A stretch of DNA of 64,000 nt from Paraburkholderia silvatlantica (GCF_003096715.1 NZ_QEOL01000004.1:124001-188000), one strand, 5' to 3'. Numbered from the stretch's first letter, positions 19,290 to 31,401 are shown. The notes: generated by a model from the sequence alone, not told the origin. Made by a program: numbers and translations.

Positions 19290-20472
19290 GACATCCTCTA
19301 ATTTGATCAACGCCGCACTCGTCGGCATCGACTTCGGCAAGACCGAGTTCGAAGCCAGTCTCGAAGAACTCAGCCTGCTCGCCAAAAGCGCGGGCGCCAC
19401 TCCCGCTGTCACGCTCACCGGGCGACGCGCAAGCCCCGACGCCGCCATGTTCATCGGCAGCGGCAAGGCCGAGGAACTGCGTCTCGCCTGTGAGGCGAAC
19501 GACATCGAAATCGTCATCTTCAATCACGCGCTGTCGCCTGCCCAGCAACGTAATCTGGAGCGCGCACTCGATCGCCGCGTGGTCGACCGCACGAGCCTCA
19601 TCCTCGATATCTTCGCCCAGCGCGCCCGCAGCCACGAAGGCAAGCTGCAGGTCGAGCTCGCGCAGCTGCAATACCTCGCCACGCGCCTCGTGCGCGCCTG
19701 GACTCACCTCGAGCGCCAGAAGGGCGGTATCGGCCTGCGCGGCCCGGGTGAGACGCAGCTGGAAACCGACCGCCGGCTCATCGGCGAGCGCATCAAGATG
19801 CTGCAAGGCAAGCTCGCGAAGCTGCGCCGCCAGCACGGCACGCAGCGGCGTCAGCGCGAGCGCAACCGCACGATGTCGGTGTCGCTCGTGGGCTATACGA
19901 ACGCGGGCAAGTCCACGCTCTTCAACGCCCTCACAAAGGCGCAGGCCTACGCCGCCGACCAGCTGTTCGCGACGCTCGACACGACCTCGCGGCGCGTCTG
20001 GCTCGGCGACGAAGTGGGGCAGATCGTGCTGTCCGACACAGTCGGGTTCATCCGCGAGCTGCCTCACCAGCTCGTCGCCGCGTTTCGCGCCACGCTTCAG
20101 GAAACGGTGCAGGCCGACCTGCTGCTGCACGTGGTGGACGCGTCGAGCGCCGTGCGCCTCGATCAGATCGATCAGGTGAACGGGGTGCTGCACGATATCG
20201 GCGCGGACACGATCCGCCAGGTGCTGGTCTTCAACAAGATCGACGCCGTGCCGGAACTGGCGGCCCGCGGCGGAACGGTCGAGCGTGATGAATATGGTAA
20301 TATTTCGCGCGTCTTTTTGAGCGCCCGCACAGGTGTCGGACTGGATGCGCTGCGCTCCGCCATCGCCGAAATCGCGACTGCCGAGCCGCTTGCCGATGCG
20401 CCGCAGTCCCTGGCCGCAGACTGGAGCGCGGTGCAGGAAGAACCTCGCCGGGAACCCGAACACGAGCGCTGA
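19288..20472 (+). CDS. hflX: Ribosome-splitting GTPase HflX
   Basis: 394 residues. N-terminal nucleotide-binding/helical domain, the conserved GPGETQLETDRRLI linker, then the G domain with P-loop GYTNAGKSTLF, DTVGFIRELP and NKID. HflX rescues stalled ribosomes by splitting 70S particles after heat stress. No ATG is available near the conserved N-terminus: TTG at 19288 is used here, and TTG at 19303 (LINAALVG) is the alternative. No ribosome site is visible because the preceding bases form the hairpin noted at 19237-19289. Confidence 0.92.
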   Translation: MTSSNLINAALVGIDFGKTEFEASLEELSLLAKSAGATPAVTLTGRRASPDAAMFIGSGKAEELRLACEANDIEIVIFNHALSPAQQRNLERALDRRVVDRTSLILDIFAQRARSHEGKLQVELAQLQYLATRLVRAWTHLERQKGGIGLRGPGETQLETDRRLIGERIKMLQGKLAKLRRQHGTQRRQRERNRTMSVSLVGYTNAGKSTLFNALTKAQAYAADQLFATLDTTSRRVWLGDEVGQIVLSDTVGFIRELPHQLVAAFRATLQETVQADLLLHVVDASSAVRLDQIDQVNGVLHDIGADTIRQVLVFNKIDAVPELAARGGTVERDEYGNISRVFLSARTGVGLDALRSAIAEIATAEPLADAPQSLAADWSAVQEEPRREPEHER

Positions 20473-20570
20473 GGCGCGCCCGGCATTGTCTTGCACGCAA
20501 GGCCGGCCCAGCGGCTCCGATGGAATCCGCACGCAATTGACCCGCTGTCTACTCTGGTGAACGAACACAG

Positions 20571-22046
20571 GTGAACGATTACAACAAGCGGACTGGCTGG
20601 CAGCGCGCCCGTGCCATTTTCTCGCTGAACGATCCGCGTTGGGGTCGAGGCGACGGCAATGGCCAGCGTTCTGACGACGGGCGCCGCCCGCCGGGCAATA
20701 ACGGCAACAAGGGTGGCAACGGCGACAAGGGCGACGGTCCGCCGGATCTCGACGAAATGTGGCGCGACTTCAACCGCCGCATGTCCGCTTTCTTCGGCCG
20801 CAAGGGCAAGGGCCCGGGCGGCTTCGGACCGCGCCCGGACAACGGCCATGGCGCGCGCATCGGCGTGGGCATCGTGCTCGGCGTGCTCATCGCGATCTAC
20901 GTGGGCAGCGGCGTGTTCGTCGTGCAGGAAGGCCAGGCCGGCGTCGTGCTGCAGTTCGGCCAATATCGCCACACGGTTGGCCAGGGCGTGCACTGGCGCA
21001 TGCCGTATCCGTTCCAGACTCACGAAATCGTCAATGTCGGTCAGATCCGCACCGTCGAGATCGGCCGCAGCAACCTCGTGCGTCCGGCGAACGTGAAGGA
21101 TGCCGCGGTCATCACGCATGACGGCGACATTCTCAACGTGCGCCTGACCGTGCAGTACCAGGTCAAGCAGCCAACAGACTATCTGTTCCGCAGCGTCGAT
21201 CCCGACCTCACCGTGACGCAGGCCGCGCAGGCGGCGGTGCGCACCGTGGTGGGCGCGCGCAGTACGAACGACATGCTGTACGCGGACCGCGAGCCGATTC
21301 GCGCCCAGCTTGCGGACACGATCCAGCACTCGCTCGACGAGTACAAGACGGGCCTTGGCGTGACCGGCGTCGCGATCCAGGGTGTCTCGGCGCCCGATCA
21401 GGTGCAGCCTGCGCTCGACGACGAAGCCAGGGCGCGCCAGGACCGCGACCGCGCGAAGCGCGACGCGCAGGCCTATGCCGACCAGCTGCTGCCGCGCGCG
21501 CAGACCGACGCGGCGCGTCTCGTCGACGAAGCCAGGGCGTACAGCGAGCGTGTGGTTTCGCAGGCGCAGGGCGACGCGCAACGCTTCACGCAGGTCTACG
21601 AACAGTATGCGAAGGCGCCGGCCGTGATTCGCGAGCGCATGTATCTCGAGACGATGCAACACATCTATTCGAATGCGACGAAGGTGTTCGTCGACAGCAA
21701 GTCGGGCAACAACGTGATCTATCTGCCGCTCGACAAGCTCGTCGACACGACGCGACAGCACGCCGCCGTGGCGGCGGGCGCAACGGGCGCGGCCTCGGCT
21801 GGTGCGGCAACGGCAGGCGCGGCTTCGGACGCCAACGCGGCGTCCGCGCCGGCAGCCGGCAGCGAATCACAGCAAGGCGCGCAGTCGGGCGCGCAGTCGG
21901 GCGTACCGCCAGGGGCTCAACCGGGCGCCCAGCAGCAGGGCGCGGCTCCCGCCACCACGGCCAGCGACGCGGCGGCCGCCGCGAGCGACGCCTTCCGTTC
22001 GCGCGATGCGTTCCGCTCGCGCGGCCGCGAAAGCGACGTGCAATAA
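20571..22046 (+). CDS. hflK: HflK, subunit of the HflKC complex that surrounds FtsH
   Basis: 491 residues from a GTG start. Gly/Asn/Asp-rich cytoplasmic N-terminus (to about 95), membrane helix at 97-118, SPFH/band-7 domain, a long charged helix and an Ala/Gly/Gln-rich tail from about 400 to the end. With HflC it builds a large membrane cage that controls access to the FtsH protease. The GTG at 20571 precedes the conserved MNDYNKRTGWQRAR; no clear ribosome site is seen. The long low-complexity tail is longer than in E. coli HflK (419 residues). Confidence 0.95.
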   Translation: MNDYNKRTGWQRARAIFSLNDPRWGRGDGNGQRSDDGRRPPGNNGNKGGNGDKGDGPPDLDEMWRDFNRRMSAFFGRKGKGPGGFGPRPDNGHGARIGVGIVLGVLIAIYVGSGVFVVQEGQAGVVLQFGQYRHTVGQGVHWRMPYPFQTHEIVNVGQIRTVEIGRSNLVRPANVKDAAVITHDGDILNVRLTVQYQVKQPTDYLFRSVDPDLTVTQAAQAAVRTVVGARSTNDMLYADREPIRAQLADTIQHSLDEYKTGLGVTGVAIQGVSAPDQVQPALDDEARARQDRDRAKRDAQAYADQLLPRAQTDAARLVDEARAYSERVVSQAQGDAQRFTQVYEQYAKAPAVIRERMYLETMQHIYSNATKVFVDSKSGNNVIYLPLDKLVDTTRQHAAVAAGATGAASAGAATAGAASDANAASAPAAGSESQQGAQSGAQSGVPPGAQPGAQQQGAAPATTASDAAAAASDAFRSRDAFRSRGRESDVQ

Positions 22047-22059
22047 GGGGCGCGCCGAT

Positions 22060-22974
22060 ATGAACAAGATCATTGCGCTCGTCGTTGCCGTCGTGGTTGT
22101 GGTGCTGGTTGCGTCGTCGGCCGTCTTCATGGTCGATCCGCGCCACGTCGCCATCATTTCTTCGTCGGGCGGGGCCAATGCCACGCTCGCCGGTCCCGGG
22201 CTGCATGTGAAGCTGCCGCCGCCGTTCCAGACCGTCACGTTCATCGACACGCGCATTCAGGCGTTCGATGCGCCCGACGCCGACCGCTACACGACCTCGG
22301 ACAAGACCGAGCTGCTCGTGAACCCGGTCGTGCGTTATCGTATTGCCGATCCGCTCAAGCTCTTCGCGGCCACCAGGGGCGATGCGCAGACGCTTTCCGA
22401 CCGTCTCGCCTCGCTCTCGCGCGACGCGCTCGGCGACGCGATTTCGAAGGTCACGCTCGCTGAGGCGCTCGCGCAGCAGGAAGCTATCGCCAACGGCGCG
22501 CGCGACGCGCTCAGACAAACCGCGGCGCCGCTCGGCATCGACGTGATCGCGATCGAGCTCACGCGCGTCGATTACCCGCCGGAGCTGGCGCAGACGGTCT
22601 TCAAGCGCATGAGCGCCGCGCGCGAGCAGGCCGCCGCCGAGATTCGCGAAAAGGGCGCGGCCGAAGCGCAGCAGATCAAGGACGACGCGCAGCGCAAGCA
22701 GCAGGGCGTGCTCGACGATGCCTACGCCAAGGCGCAAGCGATCAAGGGCGAGGGCGACGGCAAGGCCGCCGCGATCGCCGCCGAGGCGTTCGGGCGCGAC
22801 CCGGACTTCTACCGGTTCTATCAGAGCATGCTCGCGTACCGCGAGAGCTTCCGCCCCGGCGACGTCATCGTGGTCGATTCGTCGAGCGACTTCTTCCGCT
22901 TCATGCGTGGTCCGAACGGCGGCGCGAATAGCGCAGATAACGCTCCCGCTCCCGCCACCCCGCGCAAACATTAG
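22060..22974 (+). CDS. hflC: HflC, subunit of the HflKC complex
   Basis: 304 residues. An N-terminal membrane helix at about 3-24 (very Val-rich), the SPFH domain (VDPRHVAIISS onward), and the helical region AAREQAAAEIREKGAAEAQQ before the conserved DPDFYRFYQSMLAYRESF end. It pairs with HflK and negatively controls FtsH action on membrane substrates. It starts 13 bases after the hflK stop, with AAGGGG 8-13 bases before the ATG. Confidence 0.96.
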   Translation: MNKIIALVVAVVVVVLVASSAVFMVDPRHVAIISSSGGANATLAGPGLHVKLPPPFQTVTFIDTRIQAFDAPDADRYTTSDKTELLVNPVVRYRIADPLKLFAATRGDAQTLSDRLASLSRDALGDAISKVTLAEALAQQEAIANGARDALRQTAAPLGIDVIAIELTRVDYPPELAQTVFKRMSAAREQAAAEIREKGAAEAQQIKDDAQRKQQGVLDDAYAKAQAIKGEGDGKAAAIAAEAFGRDPDFYRFYQSMLAYRESFRPGDVIVVDSSSDFFRFMRGPNGGANSADNAPAPATPRKH

Positions 22975-23021
22975 ACAAAACGAGACACACGCGCCGCGCA
23001 CCGCGCGGCGTATTTCTTCGC

Positions 23022-23213
23022 ATGGACATAGCTGGCTCCCTCTTGCTCGCGATCGCGCTGATGCTGATTATCGAGGGCATGTTCCCGTTCGTTTTTCCGA
23101 CGGCGTGGCGTGACACATTCCGTAAAATCGCGGAACGGCCGCCGCATCACATCAGGATCGGCGGGCTTATCGTGATGGGGCTCGGCCTCGTCCTGCTGAT
23201 GCTGGCGACCTGA
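23022..23213 (+). CDS. yjeT: Small inner-membrane protein YjeT (DUF2065)
   Basis: 63 residues with two membrane helices (about 3-24 and 44-62) joined by a basic, Pro-containing loop with FPTAWRDTFRKIAE. The family is small and of unknown function. Its place directly after hflC matches E. coli, where yjeT follows hflC and precedes purA. Likely same transcript; a terminator-like hairpin follows. Confidence 0.88.
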   Translation: MDIAGSLLLAIALMLIIEGMFPFVFPTAWRDTFRKIAERPPHHIRIGGLIVMGLGLVLLMLAT

Positions 23214-23222
23214 GGGCCTCGT

Positions 23223-23264
23223 GCCGCAGCCGCCCGCAGATGCGGTGTGCGGTTGGCGTTTTTT
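23223..23264 (+). terminator. Probable intrinsic terminator after yjeT
   Basis: A bulged stem pairs 23223-23233 with 23249-23257 and an inner stem CCGC/GCGG (23234-23237 with 23242-23245), followed by TTTTTT at 23259-23264. The stem is imperfect, so efficiency is uncertain; hisZ starts 70 bases downstream. Confidence 0.5.
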
Positions 23265-23335
23265 GACGGATTCCGAATTATCGGGCCGCGTGGCGTTTCG
23301 CTGCGCTCGGCCCTCATTGTGGCAGGACTCAACCG

Positions 23336-24487
23336 ATGTCGACCTGGTTACTCCCCGAGAATATTGCGGACGTGCTGCCGTCCGAAGCGCGCAAGATCGA
23401 AGAGCTGCGCCGCCGCCTGCTGGACCGTTTCCGCGCCTATGGCTACGAAATGGTCATGCCGCCGTTGCTCGAGTATCTCGAGTCGCTGCTCGTGGGCAGC
23501 GGGCGCGACCTGAACCTGCGCACGTTCAAGCTCGTCGATCAGCTCTCGGGCCGCACACTCGGCCTGCGCGCCGACATGACGCCGCAGGTCGCCCGCATCG
23601 ACGCGCACCTCCTGAACCGCCAGGGCGTGACGCGCCTGTGCTACGCGGGCAACGTGCTGCACACGCTGCCGCGCGGCCTGCACGCCACGCGCGAACAGAT
23701 CCAGACCGGCGCGGAAATCTACGGTCACGCGGGCCTCGAAGCCGACCTCGAAATCCAGCAGCTGATGCTCGATGCGCTGCGTCTCGCGGGCTTGGCCAAG
23801 GTGCGCCTCGACCTCTCGCACGCCGGTGTGCTCGCAGCGATCTTCGAAGCGGATCCCGCTGCGGCTGCGCTCGGCGATGCTTTGTATGAGGCGCTCGCAG
23901 GCAAGGACGTGCCCCGTCTTGCCGAACTCACGCAGCACCTCGGCGCCGCCACGCGCGACGCCTTGCGGGCGCTGCCGTCGCTCTACGGCGACGGGAGTGT
24001 GATCGACGAGGCGCGCAAGCGTCTGCCCGCGCTGCCAGGCATCGCACGCGCGCTCGACGACCTTGCGTTCCTCGTGCGCGGGATCGAGGGTGCGGAGCTG
24101 ATGATCGACCTTGCGGATCTCGGCGGCTACGCGTACCACAGCGGCGTGATGTTCTCGGCCTACGTGGACGGCGTGCCGAATGCCGTAGCCCGCGGCGGCC
24201 GTTACGACAAGGTGGGCGAGGCCTACGGACGCGCCCGCGCGGCAACGGGCTTCTCGCTCGATTTGCGCGAAGTGGCGCGTATTTCGCCGGTCGAAGCGCG
24301 CAGCAGCGCGATCCTCGCGCCATGGCGCCACGACGAGGCGCTGCGCAGCGCTGTCGCCGCGCTGCGCGATGCAGGCGAGGTCGTGATCCAGGCGCTGCCG
24401 GGCCACGAGCACGACATGGACGAGTTCGCCTGCGACCGCGTGCTCGTCGAGCGCGATGGCGTCTGGGTCGTCGAAAAGCACGCCTGA
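23336..24487 (+). CDS. hisZ: ATP phosphoribosyltransferase regulatory subunit HisZ
   Basis: 383 residues. A HisRS-like catalytic core without a C-terminal anticodon-binding domain. It has [24 protein letters not shown] at the start, the motif 2-like [12 protein letters not shown], and a motif 3-like [24 protein letters not shown]. HisZ forms a hetero-octamer with short HisG and makes it sensitive to histidine. This predicts that the genome carries a short-form hisG elsewhere. AGGA eight bases before the ATG supports the start. Confidence 0.95.
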   Translation: MSTWLLPENIADVLPSEARKIEELRRRLLDRFRAYGYEMVMPPLLEYLESLLVGSGRDLNLRTFKLVDQLSGRTLGLRADMTPQVARIDAHLLNRQGVTRLCYAGNVLHTLPRGLHATREQIQTGAEIYGHAGLEADLEIQQLMLDALRLAGLAKVRLDLSHAGVLAAIFEADPAAAALGDALYEALAGKDVPRLAELTQHLGAATRDALRALPSLYGDGSVIDEARKRLPALPGIARALDDLAFLVRGIEGAELMIDLADLGGYAYHSGVMFSAYVDGVPNAVARGGRYDKVGEAYGRARAATGFSLDLREVARISPVEARSSAILAPWRHDEALRSAVAALRDAGEVVIQALPGHEHDMDEFACDRVLVERDGVWVVEKHA

Positions 24488-24633
24488 TAGCGCATCCGGG
24501 CGGTCTTCCGGGCGGTGACTGGCGCCGCCGCGCAGGCACGCCAAAGCACGCTTCGCATCGCGCATGCCGTTGAGTGCAAAAGGAAATTCCGCGAATATCG
24601 GGAAAAAAAGGCGGCCTTGCCGCTGAACCCAGG

Positions 24634-24639
24634 TAGAAT
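24634..24639 (+). promoter_or_regulatory. Candidate -10 (TAGAAT) for purA
   Basis: TAGAAT in the context GGTAGAATACG, 28 bases before the purA ATG. No -35 at correct spacing is evident. The same hexamer in a similar context precedes several other genes in the window. Confidence 0.35.
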
Positions 24640-24657
24640 ACGTTTTTAACCAGCTAA

Positions 24658-26013
<1,356 letters not shown>

Positions 26014-26036
26014 GTGGCAAGAAGGCAGAAGCAAAA

Positions 26037-26606
26037 ATGATTCAGATGATGGACCCGCGCAACGACGACAAGAACCTGTGGGTCGGCTGGGACGAATACC
26101 ACCGGCTGATCGAACTGCTCGCGCTCAAGGTGCACGAGTCGCGCTGGAAGTTCGACCAGATCCTGTGCCTCGCGCGCGGCGGCTTGCGCGTGGGCGACCA
26201 GCTCTCGCGCATCTACGATCTGCCTTTGGCGATCCTCGCGACCAGCTCGTACCGCGAAGCGGCCGGCACGGAGCAGGGCGAGCTTGACATCGCGCAATAC
26301 ATCACGATGACGCGCGGTCACCTGGAAGGCAACGTGCTGCTCGTCGACGATCTCGTCGATTCGGGCGTCACGCTCGCCCGCGTGCAGGAGCACCTCAGGG
26401 AGCGTTACCCGGCCGTGACCGGCGTGCGCTCGGCGGTGCTCTGGTACAAGGGCTGCTCGAAGGTGACGCCGGATTATTTCGTCCAGCATCTGCCGACCAA
26501 CCCGTGGATCCACCAGCCGTTCGAGGAGTGGGATACGGTGCGCCCGCACAATCTCGGGGCATGGATCAAGCGTGGTCTGCAGCAGGCGCAGGATTCGCAG
26601 AAATAA
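26037..26606 (+). CDS. Phosphoribosyltransferase, purine-type, substrate unassigned
   Basis: 189 residues. The PRPP loop [14 protein letters not shown] lies at 100-113, and [15 protein letters not shown] at 44-58 is the PPi loop of type I phosphoribosyltransferases. Linkage to purA suggests purine salvage. The hood region ([22 protein letters not shown]) resembles xanthine/hypoxanthine enzymes loosely, but the base cannot be assigned by eye. In-frame ATGs at 26037, 26046 and 26049 all fit; the first is listed. A terminator follows within 60 bases. Confidence 0.82.
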   Translation: MIQMMDPRNDDKNLWVGWDEYHRLIELLALKVHESRWKFDQILCLARGGLRVGDQLSRIYDLPLAILATSSYREAAGTEQGELDIAQYITMTRGHLEGNVLLVDDLVDSGVTLARVQEHLRERYPAVTGVRSAVLWYKGCSKVTPDYFVQHLPTNPWIHQPFEEWDTVRPHNLGAWIKRGLQQAQDSQK

Positions 26607-26663
26607 TCACGCGTTGTGCCGCCGCCCGGGTGGTTTTCGGATCCGCTGCGGACAGATTCTGAG

Positions 26664-26690
26664 ACGGAGCCTTCATGGCTCCGTTTTTTT
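26664..26690 (+). terminator. Intrinsic terminator after the phosphoribosyltransferase
   Basis: Perfect eight-base stem ACGGAGCC (26664-26671) / GGCTCCGT (26677-26684) with a five-base loop, then a run of seven T. It ends the purA unit. Confidence 0.92.
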
Positions 26691-26868
26691 GTGCGCATCG
26701 CCGTCGTTTCCCAGCAGTGGCGCAGGCGGGCAGACGGCATCTGGGGCCGGTGCTAAACTGCGCGGGGACAGGGGGATGTCGCAGTGCCGCGACGGCCGCT
26801 CGGTTTCCGCCGCAGCCCGGTTTAGAATAGCGCTCGTTTTTTCCGCCTCGCAACGGATTACCGCGTAT

Positions 26869-28755
26869 ATGACAACTAGCACACACGTGGCCAAGCAGCC
26901 GCTACCTACTCTCGCCGTAGCGGCCATCGGCGTGGTGTTCGGCGACATCGGCACGAGCCCGCTGTATTCGCTGAAAGAGGCGTTCAGCCCGTCGCACGGC
27001 ATTCCGCTCAACGAGACCTCGATCCTCGGCGTCATTTCGCTGTTGTTCTGGGCGATCGTGATCGTCGTCAGCGTCAAATATGTCCTTTTTGTGATGCGCG
27101 CCGACAACAACGGCGAGGGCGGTGTGCTCGCGCTCATGGCGCTCGCCATGCGCTCGTTCAACCGCAAGAGCAGATCGGCCGCGCTGCTCACGGCGTTGGG
27201 AATCTTCGGCGCGTGCATGTTTTACGGCGATGCCGTCATCACGCCGGCCATCTCGGTCATGTCGGCGGTGGAAGGCCTCGAAATCGCCGCGCCCAAGCTC
27301 TCGCATCTGGTGTTGCCGCTCACGATGGTGATCCTGATCCTGCTGTTCTGGATCCAGCGACACGGCACCGCGCTGGTCGGCCGCCTGTTCGGCCCGATCA
27401 TGGTGCTCTGGTTCATCACCATCGGTGTGCTCGGCGTCTCGCGCATCGTCCAGGCTCCCGGCGTCATCGCAGCGCTCAGCCCGTTCTACGCGATCAGTTT
27501 CATGGGCGCGCACATGCTGCAGGCCTACGTAGTGCTCGGCTCGGTCGTGCTGGTGCTGACCGGCGCGGAAGCGCTCTACGCCGACATGGGCCACTTCGGC
27601 GCGCAGCCGATCCGCTGTGCCTGGTACACGCTCGTGATGCCCTCGCTCGTGCTCAACTACTTCGGCCAGGGCGCGCTCCTGATGCAGGACCATCGCGCGA
27701 TCGAAAATCCGTTCTTCCTGCTTGCGCCTGAATGGGCCTTGCTGCCGCTTGTCGTGCTCTCGACGGTCGCGACCGTGATCGCCTCGCAGGCCGTGATCTC
27801 GGGTGCGTACTCGCTCACGAGTCAGGCCATTTTGCTGGGCTACGTGCCGCGCATGAAGGTGCTGCACACGTCGGACCTCGCCATCGGGCAGATCTACGTG
27901 CCGGTCGTGAACTGGATGCTGCTCTTCATCATTCTGTGCATCGTGGTCGCCTTCAAGAGTTCGGACAATCTGGCCGCCGCATACGGTATCGCCGTGACCG
28001 CGACGATGGTGATCACCACGGTGCTCGTCGCCGTCGTGATGACGAAAGTGTGGAAGTGGAACAAGGCGCTCGTCACCTGCATCATCGCGGTGCTGCTGGC
28101 CGTCGATCTGGGTTTTTTCGGCGCGAACCTGCTGAAGGTCGAGGAGGGTGGCTGGCTGCCGCTCGGCATCGGCGCACTGCTGTTCTTCCTGCTGATGACC
28201 TGGTTCAAGGGCCGCATGATCGTGAAGGACCGCACGGCCGCCGACGGCATTCCGCTCATGCCCTTCCTGCAAGGACTGCTCGCGCACCCGCCGCATCGCG
28301 TCTCGGGCACGGCGATCTATCTCACGGGCAGCGAATCGCTCGTGCCGGTGAGCCTGCTGCACAACCTCAAGCACAACAAGGTGCTGCACGAACGCACGAT
28401 CTTCCTCACCTTCGTGATTCGCGACATTCCATACGTGGCGGACGCGGAGCGCGTGACGGTGAAGGATATCGGCGGCGGACTCTATCTGGTGAAGGCCGAT
28501 TACGGTTTCAACGAAACGCCCGACGTGCAGGCGGTGCTCGACGAAATCTCGCGCACGCACAACATGACGTTCGAAATGATGGACACGTCGTTCTTCCTCG
28601 CGCGCGAGACGGTCGTGCCGACGCAGCTTCCGGGCATGTCGATCTTCCGCGAACGCGTGTTCGCGTGGATGCATCAGAACGCCGCGAAGCCTACCGACTT
28701 CTTCAGCATTCCCGCGAACCGCGTGGTCGAACTCGGCACGAAGATCGAGATCTGA
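26869..28755 (+). CDS. kup: Low-affinity potassium uptake protein Kup
   Basis: 628 residues, about twelve membrane helices over the first 430 and a cytoplasmic C-terminal domain. The signature [19 protein letters not shown] starts at about residue 18, and [18 protein letters not shown] and [10 protein letters not shown] follow. It is a K+/H+ symporter for growth under acid or osmotic conditions. The ATG at 26869 is the only start that places the first helix correctly. TAGAAT at 26823-26828 may be its -10. It converges with tex across a two-way terminator. Confidence 0.96.
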   Translation: MTTSTHVAKQPLPTLAVAAIGVVFGDIGTSPLYSLKEAFSPSHGIPLNETSILGVISLLFWAIVIVVSVKYVLFVMRADNNGEGGVLALMALAMRSFNRKSRSAALLTALGIFGACMFYGDAVITPAISVMSAVEGLEIAAPKLSHLVLPLTMVILILLFWIQRHGTALVGRLFGPIMVLWFITIGVLGVSRIVQAPGVIAALSPFYAISFMGAHMLQAYVVLGSVVLVLTGAEALYADMGHFGAQPIRCAWYTLVMPSLVLNYFGQGALLMQDHRAIENPFFLLAPEWALLPLVVLSTVATVIASQAVISGAYSLTSQAILLGYVPRMKVLHTSDLAIGQIYVPVVNWMLLFIILCIVVAFKSSDNLAAAYGIAVTATMVITTVLVAVVMTKVWKWNKALVTCIIAVLLAVDLGFFGANLLKVEEGGWLPLGIGALLFFLLMTWFKGRMIVKDRTAADGIPLMPFLQGLLAHPPHRVSGTAIYLTGSESLVPVSLLHNLKHNKVLHERTIFLTFVIRDIPYVADAERVTVKDIGGGLYLVKADYGFNETPDVQAVLDEISRTHNMTFEMMDTSFFLARETVVPTQLPGMSIFRERVFAWMHQNAAKPTDFFSIPANRVVELGTKIEI

Positions 28756-28774
28756 TCGCGTCGTCTCGACCAGT

Positions 28775-28803
28775 AAAAAAGGCACCCCCCAGGTGCCTTT
28801 TTT
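28775..28803. terminator. Bidirectional intrinsic terminator between kup and tex
   Basis: GGCACC (28781-28786) / GGTGCC (28792-28797) flanked by six A on the left and six or more T on the right, so the stem extends to 12 pairs and works in both directions for the two convergent genes. Confidence 0.93.
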
Positions 28804-28853
28804 GTTGCGCGCGCAACGTGAGCCGATGCGGCCCACGTTGCGTCATGCGGGCA

Positions 28854-31208
28854 TCAGCGCTGCTTGAGCTTCGCGAATGCCGCCGCCATCGCGCCTGCCG
28901 GTTCCGCATCGCGTGAACGCTGGCCGCCGCGGTTATCACGACTGCCGCCGCCGCGATTGTCGCGGTTGCCCGACTGGCCGCCGCCGCTGCCGCCACTACG
29001 TGAGGCGCCCGCACTCGCGGGGTCGTCGTCCAGACGCATCGTGAGCGCGATGCGCTGACGCTTCACGTCGACGTCGAGCACCTTCACCTTCACGACCTGG
29101 CCGGCCTTGACGACTTCGTGCGGGTCCTTGATGAACTTCGTCGACATGGCCGAGACGTGCACGAGCCCATCCTGATGGACGCCCACGTCGATGAATGCGC
29201 CGAACGCAGCCACGTTCGTCACGACACCTTCGAGCAGCATGCCCGGCACGAGATCGGAGACTTTTTCGACGCCATCGCGGAAGGTTGCCGTCTTGAACTC
29301 GGGGCGCGGATCGCGGCCCGGCTTTTCCAGCTCGCTCAGGATGTCGCGCACCGTCGGCAGACCGAAACGTTCATCCACGAACTCGGTGGGCGCGAGGCCC
29401 GAAAGCGCCTCGCGGCTGCCGAGCACGTCGCCGATCGTACGCTTGATCTTCGCGAGCATGCGCTCGACGACGGGGTACGCTTCCGGGTGCACCGACGAGC
29501 GATCGAGCGGATTGTCGCCGCCGTTGATGCGCAGGAAGCCTGCGGCTTGCTCGAAGGTCTTGTCGCCCAGGCGCGGCACCTTCTTCAGATGCTCGCGCGA
29601 AGGGAACGGGCCGTTCGCATCGCGGTACTCGACGATATTGCGCGCGAGCGTCGAGTTCAGGCCCGACACGCGGGCGAGCAGGGCAACCGAGGCCGTGTTC
29701 GCATCGACGCCCACGGCGTTCACGCAGTCCTCGACGACCGCGTCGAGCGAGCGCGCGAGTTCGCGCTGGTTCACGTCGTGCTGGTACTGGCCCACGCCGA
29801 TCGCTTTTGGCTCGATCTTCACGAGTTCGGCGAGCGGGTCCTGCAGACGGCGCGCAATCGAGACAGCGCCGCGCAGCGACACATCGAGTTCGGGGAATTC
29901 CTTCGCCGCCAGTTCGGAGGCCGAATAAACCGATGCCCCGGCTTCGGAGACCACGATCTTCTGCAGCTTCAGTTCGGGATGCTTCGAGATCAGCTCGCTC
30001 GCGAGCTTGTCGGTTTCACGCGAAGCCGTGCCGTTGCCGATGCTGATGAGTTCCGCTTGCGTCTGCGCGGCGATGCGCGCGAGCTTCGCGAGCGAGCCGT
30101 CCCAGTCGCGGCGCGGCTCGTGCGGGTAGATCGTGTCGGTGGCGAGCAGCTTGCCCGTGCGGTCGACCACGGCGACCTTCACGCCGGTGCGCAGGCCCGG
30201 GTCGAGGCCGATCACGGCCTTGGGGCCGGCCGGCGCGGCAAGCAGCAGATCCTTCAGGTTGCGTGCGAACACGCGGATCGCTTCGTTTTCGGCCTGCTCG
30301 CGCAAGTTCGTGAGCAGTTCGTTTTCGATATGCGGCTGCACCTTCACGCGCCAGCACCAGCGGCAGACATCGGAGAGCCATTTATCGGCGGGACGGTTCT
30401 GGTTCGCAATGCCAAAGTGACGCGCGATCATCGCTTCGCCCGGATGCGGCACCTGTGCGTCCAGTTCGCCGCCAAGGCCGAGCTTGACCATCAGCACACC
30501 GGCGTTGCGGCCGCGGAACAGCGCGAGCGCGCGGTGCGACGGCACGGTCTTGATGGTCTCGGAATAATCGTAGTAGTCGCGGAACTTCTCGCCTTCCTCG
30601 TTTTCCTTGCCCTCGACCACGCTCGACATCACCACGCCCTGGTTGTGCAGCCAGTCGCGCAGCTTGCCCAGCAGTTCGGCCGTTTCGCCGAACTGCTCGG
30701 AGAGGATGTCGCGCGCGCCGTCGAGTGCGGCCTTGACGTCGGCGACACCTTTTTCGGCGTCCACGTACTGCGCCGCTTCCGTTTGCGGGTCGAGCAGCGG
30801 GTTCGCTAGCAGCGCGTCGGCGAGCGGCTGCAGGCCGGCTTCGCGCGCGATCTGCGCGCGCGTGCGGCGCCTGGGCTTGTAGGGCAGATAGAGGTCCTCG
30901 AGAACCTGCTTGCTGTCGGCCGCTTCGATGGCGCCGCGCAATTCGTCGGTGAGCTTGCCTTGTTCCTCGATGCTCGCGAGGATCGCCGCGCGGCGGTCTT
31001 CGAGTTCGCGCAGATAGAGCAGGCGTTCTTCGAGCGTACGCAGTTGCGTATCGTCGAGATTGCCCGTGACTTCCTTGCGGTAACGGGCGATGAACGGAAC
31101 GGTCGAGCCTTCGTCGAGAAGCTGCACGGCGGCTGCGACCTGGCGCGGCTGCACGCTCAGTTCAGTGGCGATACGCTGGACGATCTTGAGTGCTACGGTT
31201 TCCGTCAT
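28854..31208 (-). CDS. tex: Tex, S1-domain RNA-binding transcription accessory protein
   Basis: 784 residues. An N-terminal helical Tex domain ([17 protein letters not shown]), a YqgF/RNase H-like domain ([18 protein letters not shown]), helix-hairpin-helix repeats, and a C-terminal S1 domain starting [22 protein letters not shown] Gly/Arg/Asn-rich tail of about 45 residues follows the S1 domain, a feature suited to extra nucleic-acid binding. Tex binds RNA and affects transcription and, in pathogens, toxin expression. The ATG at 31208 is the conserved start. AGGA upstream is 12-13 bases away, rather far. Confidence 0.95.
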   Translation of the reverse strand: MTETVALKIVQRIATELSVQPRQVAAAVQLLDEGSTVPFIARYRKEVTGNLDDTQLRTLEERLLYLRELEDRRAAILASIEEQGKLTDELRGAIEAADSKQVLEDLYLPYKPRRRTRAQIAREAGLQPLADALLANPLLDPQTEAAQYVDAEKGVADVKAALDGARDILSEQFGETAELLGKLRDWLHNQGVVMSSVVEGKENEEGEKFRDYYDYSETIKTVPSHRALALFRGRNAGVLMVKLGLGGELDAQVPHPGEAMIARHFGIANQNRPADKWLSDVCRWCWRVKVQPHIENELLTNLREQAENEAIRVFARNLKDLLLAAPAGPKAVIGLDPGLRTGVKVAVVDRTGKLLATDTIYPHEPRRDWDGSLAKLARIAAQTQAELISIGNGTASRETDKLASELISKHPELKLQKIVVSEAGASVYSASELAAKEFPELDVSLRGAVSIARRLQDPLAELVKIEPKAIGVGQYQHDVNQRELARSLDAVVEDCVNAVGVDANTASVALLARVSGLNSTLARNIVEYRDANGPFPSREHLKKVPRLGDKTFEQAAGFLRINGGDNPLDRSSVHPEAYPVVERMLAKIKRTIGDVLGSREALSGLAPTEFVDERFGLPTVRDILSELEKPGRDPRPEFKTATFRDGVEKVSDLVPGMLLEGVVTNVAAFGAFIDVGVHQDGLVHVSAMSTKFIKDPHEVVKAGQVVKVKVLDVDVKRQRIALTMRLDDDPASAGASRSGGSGGGQSGNRDNRGGGSRDNRGGQRSRDAEPAGAMAAAFAKLKQR

Positions 31209-31401
31209 AGGGTCTGGATATTCCTGCGAGGATCGGATTGCGGTCCGCATTTGCGGTCCGGCGGCCGGTGCGGGCTCGATCGCCCCGGGGCGCCCGGTGC
31301 GCGAAAAGGCGCGTTGCCGGGTGCGCCCGCCGGCCGGTGGAGCGGGGCATTTTGCCATAAATGGCCGAGCGCTCAACCCGGGGGGTGTTAGAATTTCAGC
31401 C

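Noticed and set aside
26902-28836. A 644-codon minus-strand open frame over kup
   Set aside because: His/Arg/Glu-rich antisense of a membrane protein gene, no start context, no domains.
29118-30809. A 563-codon plus-strand open frame inside tex
   Set aside because: Shadow of tex; His/Arg-rich with no recognisable motifs.
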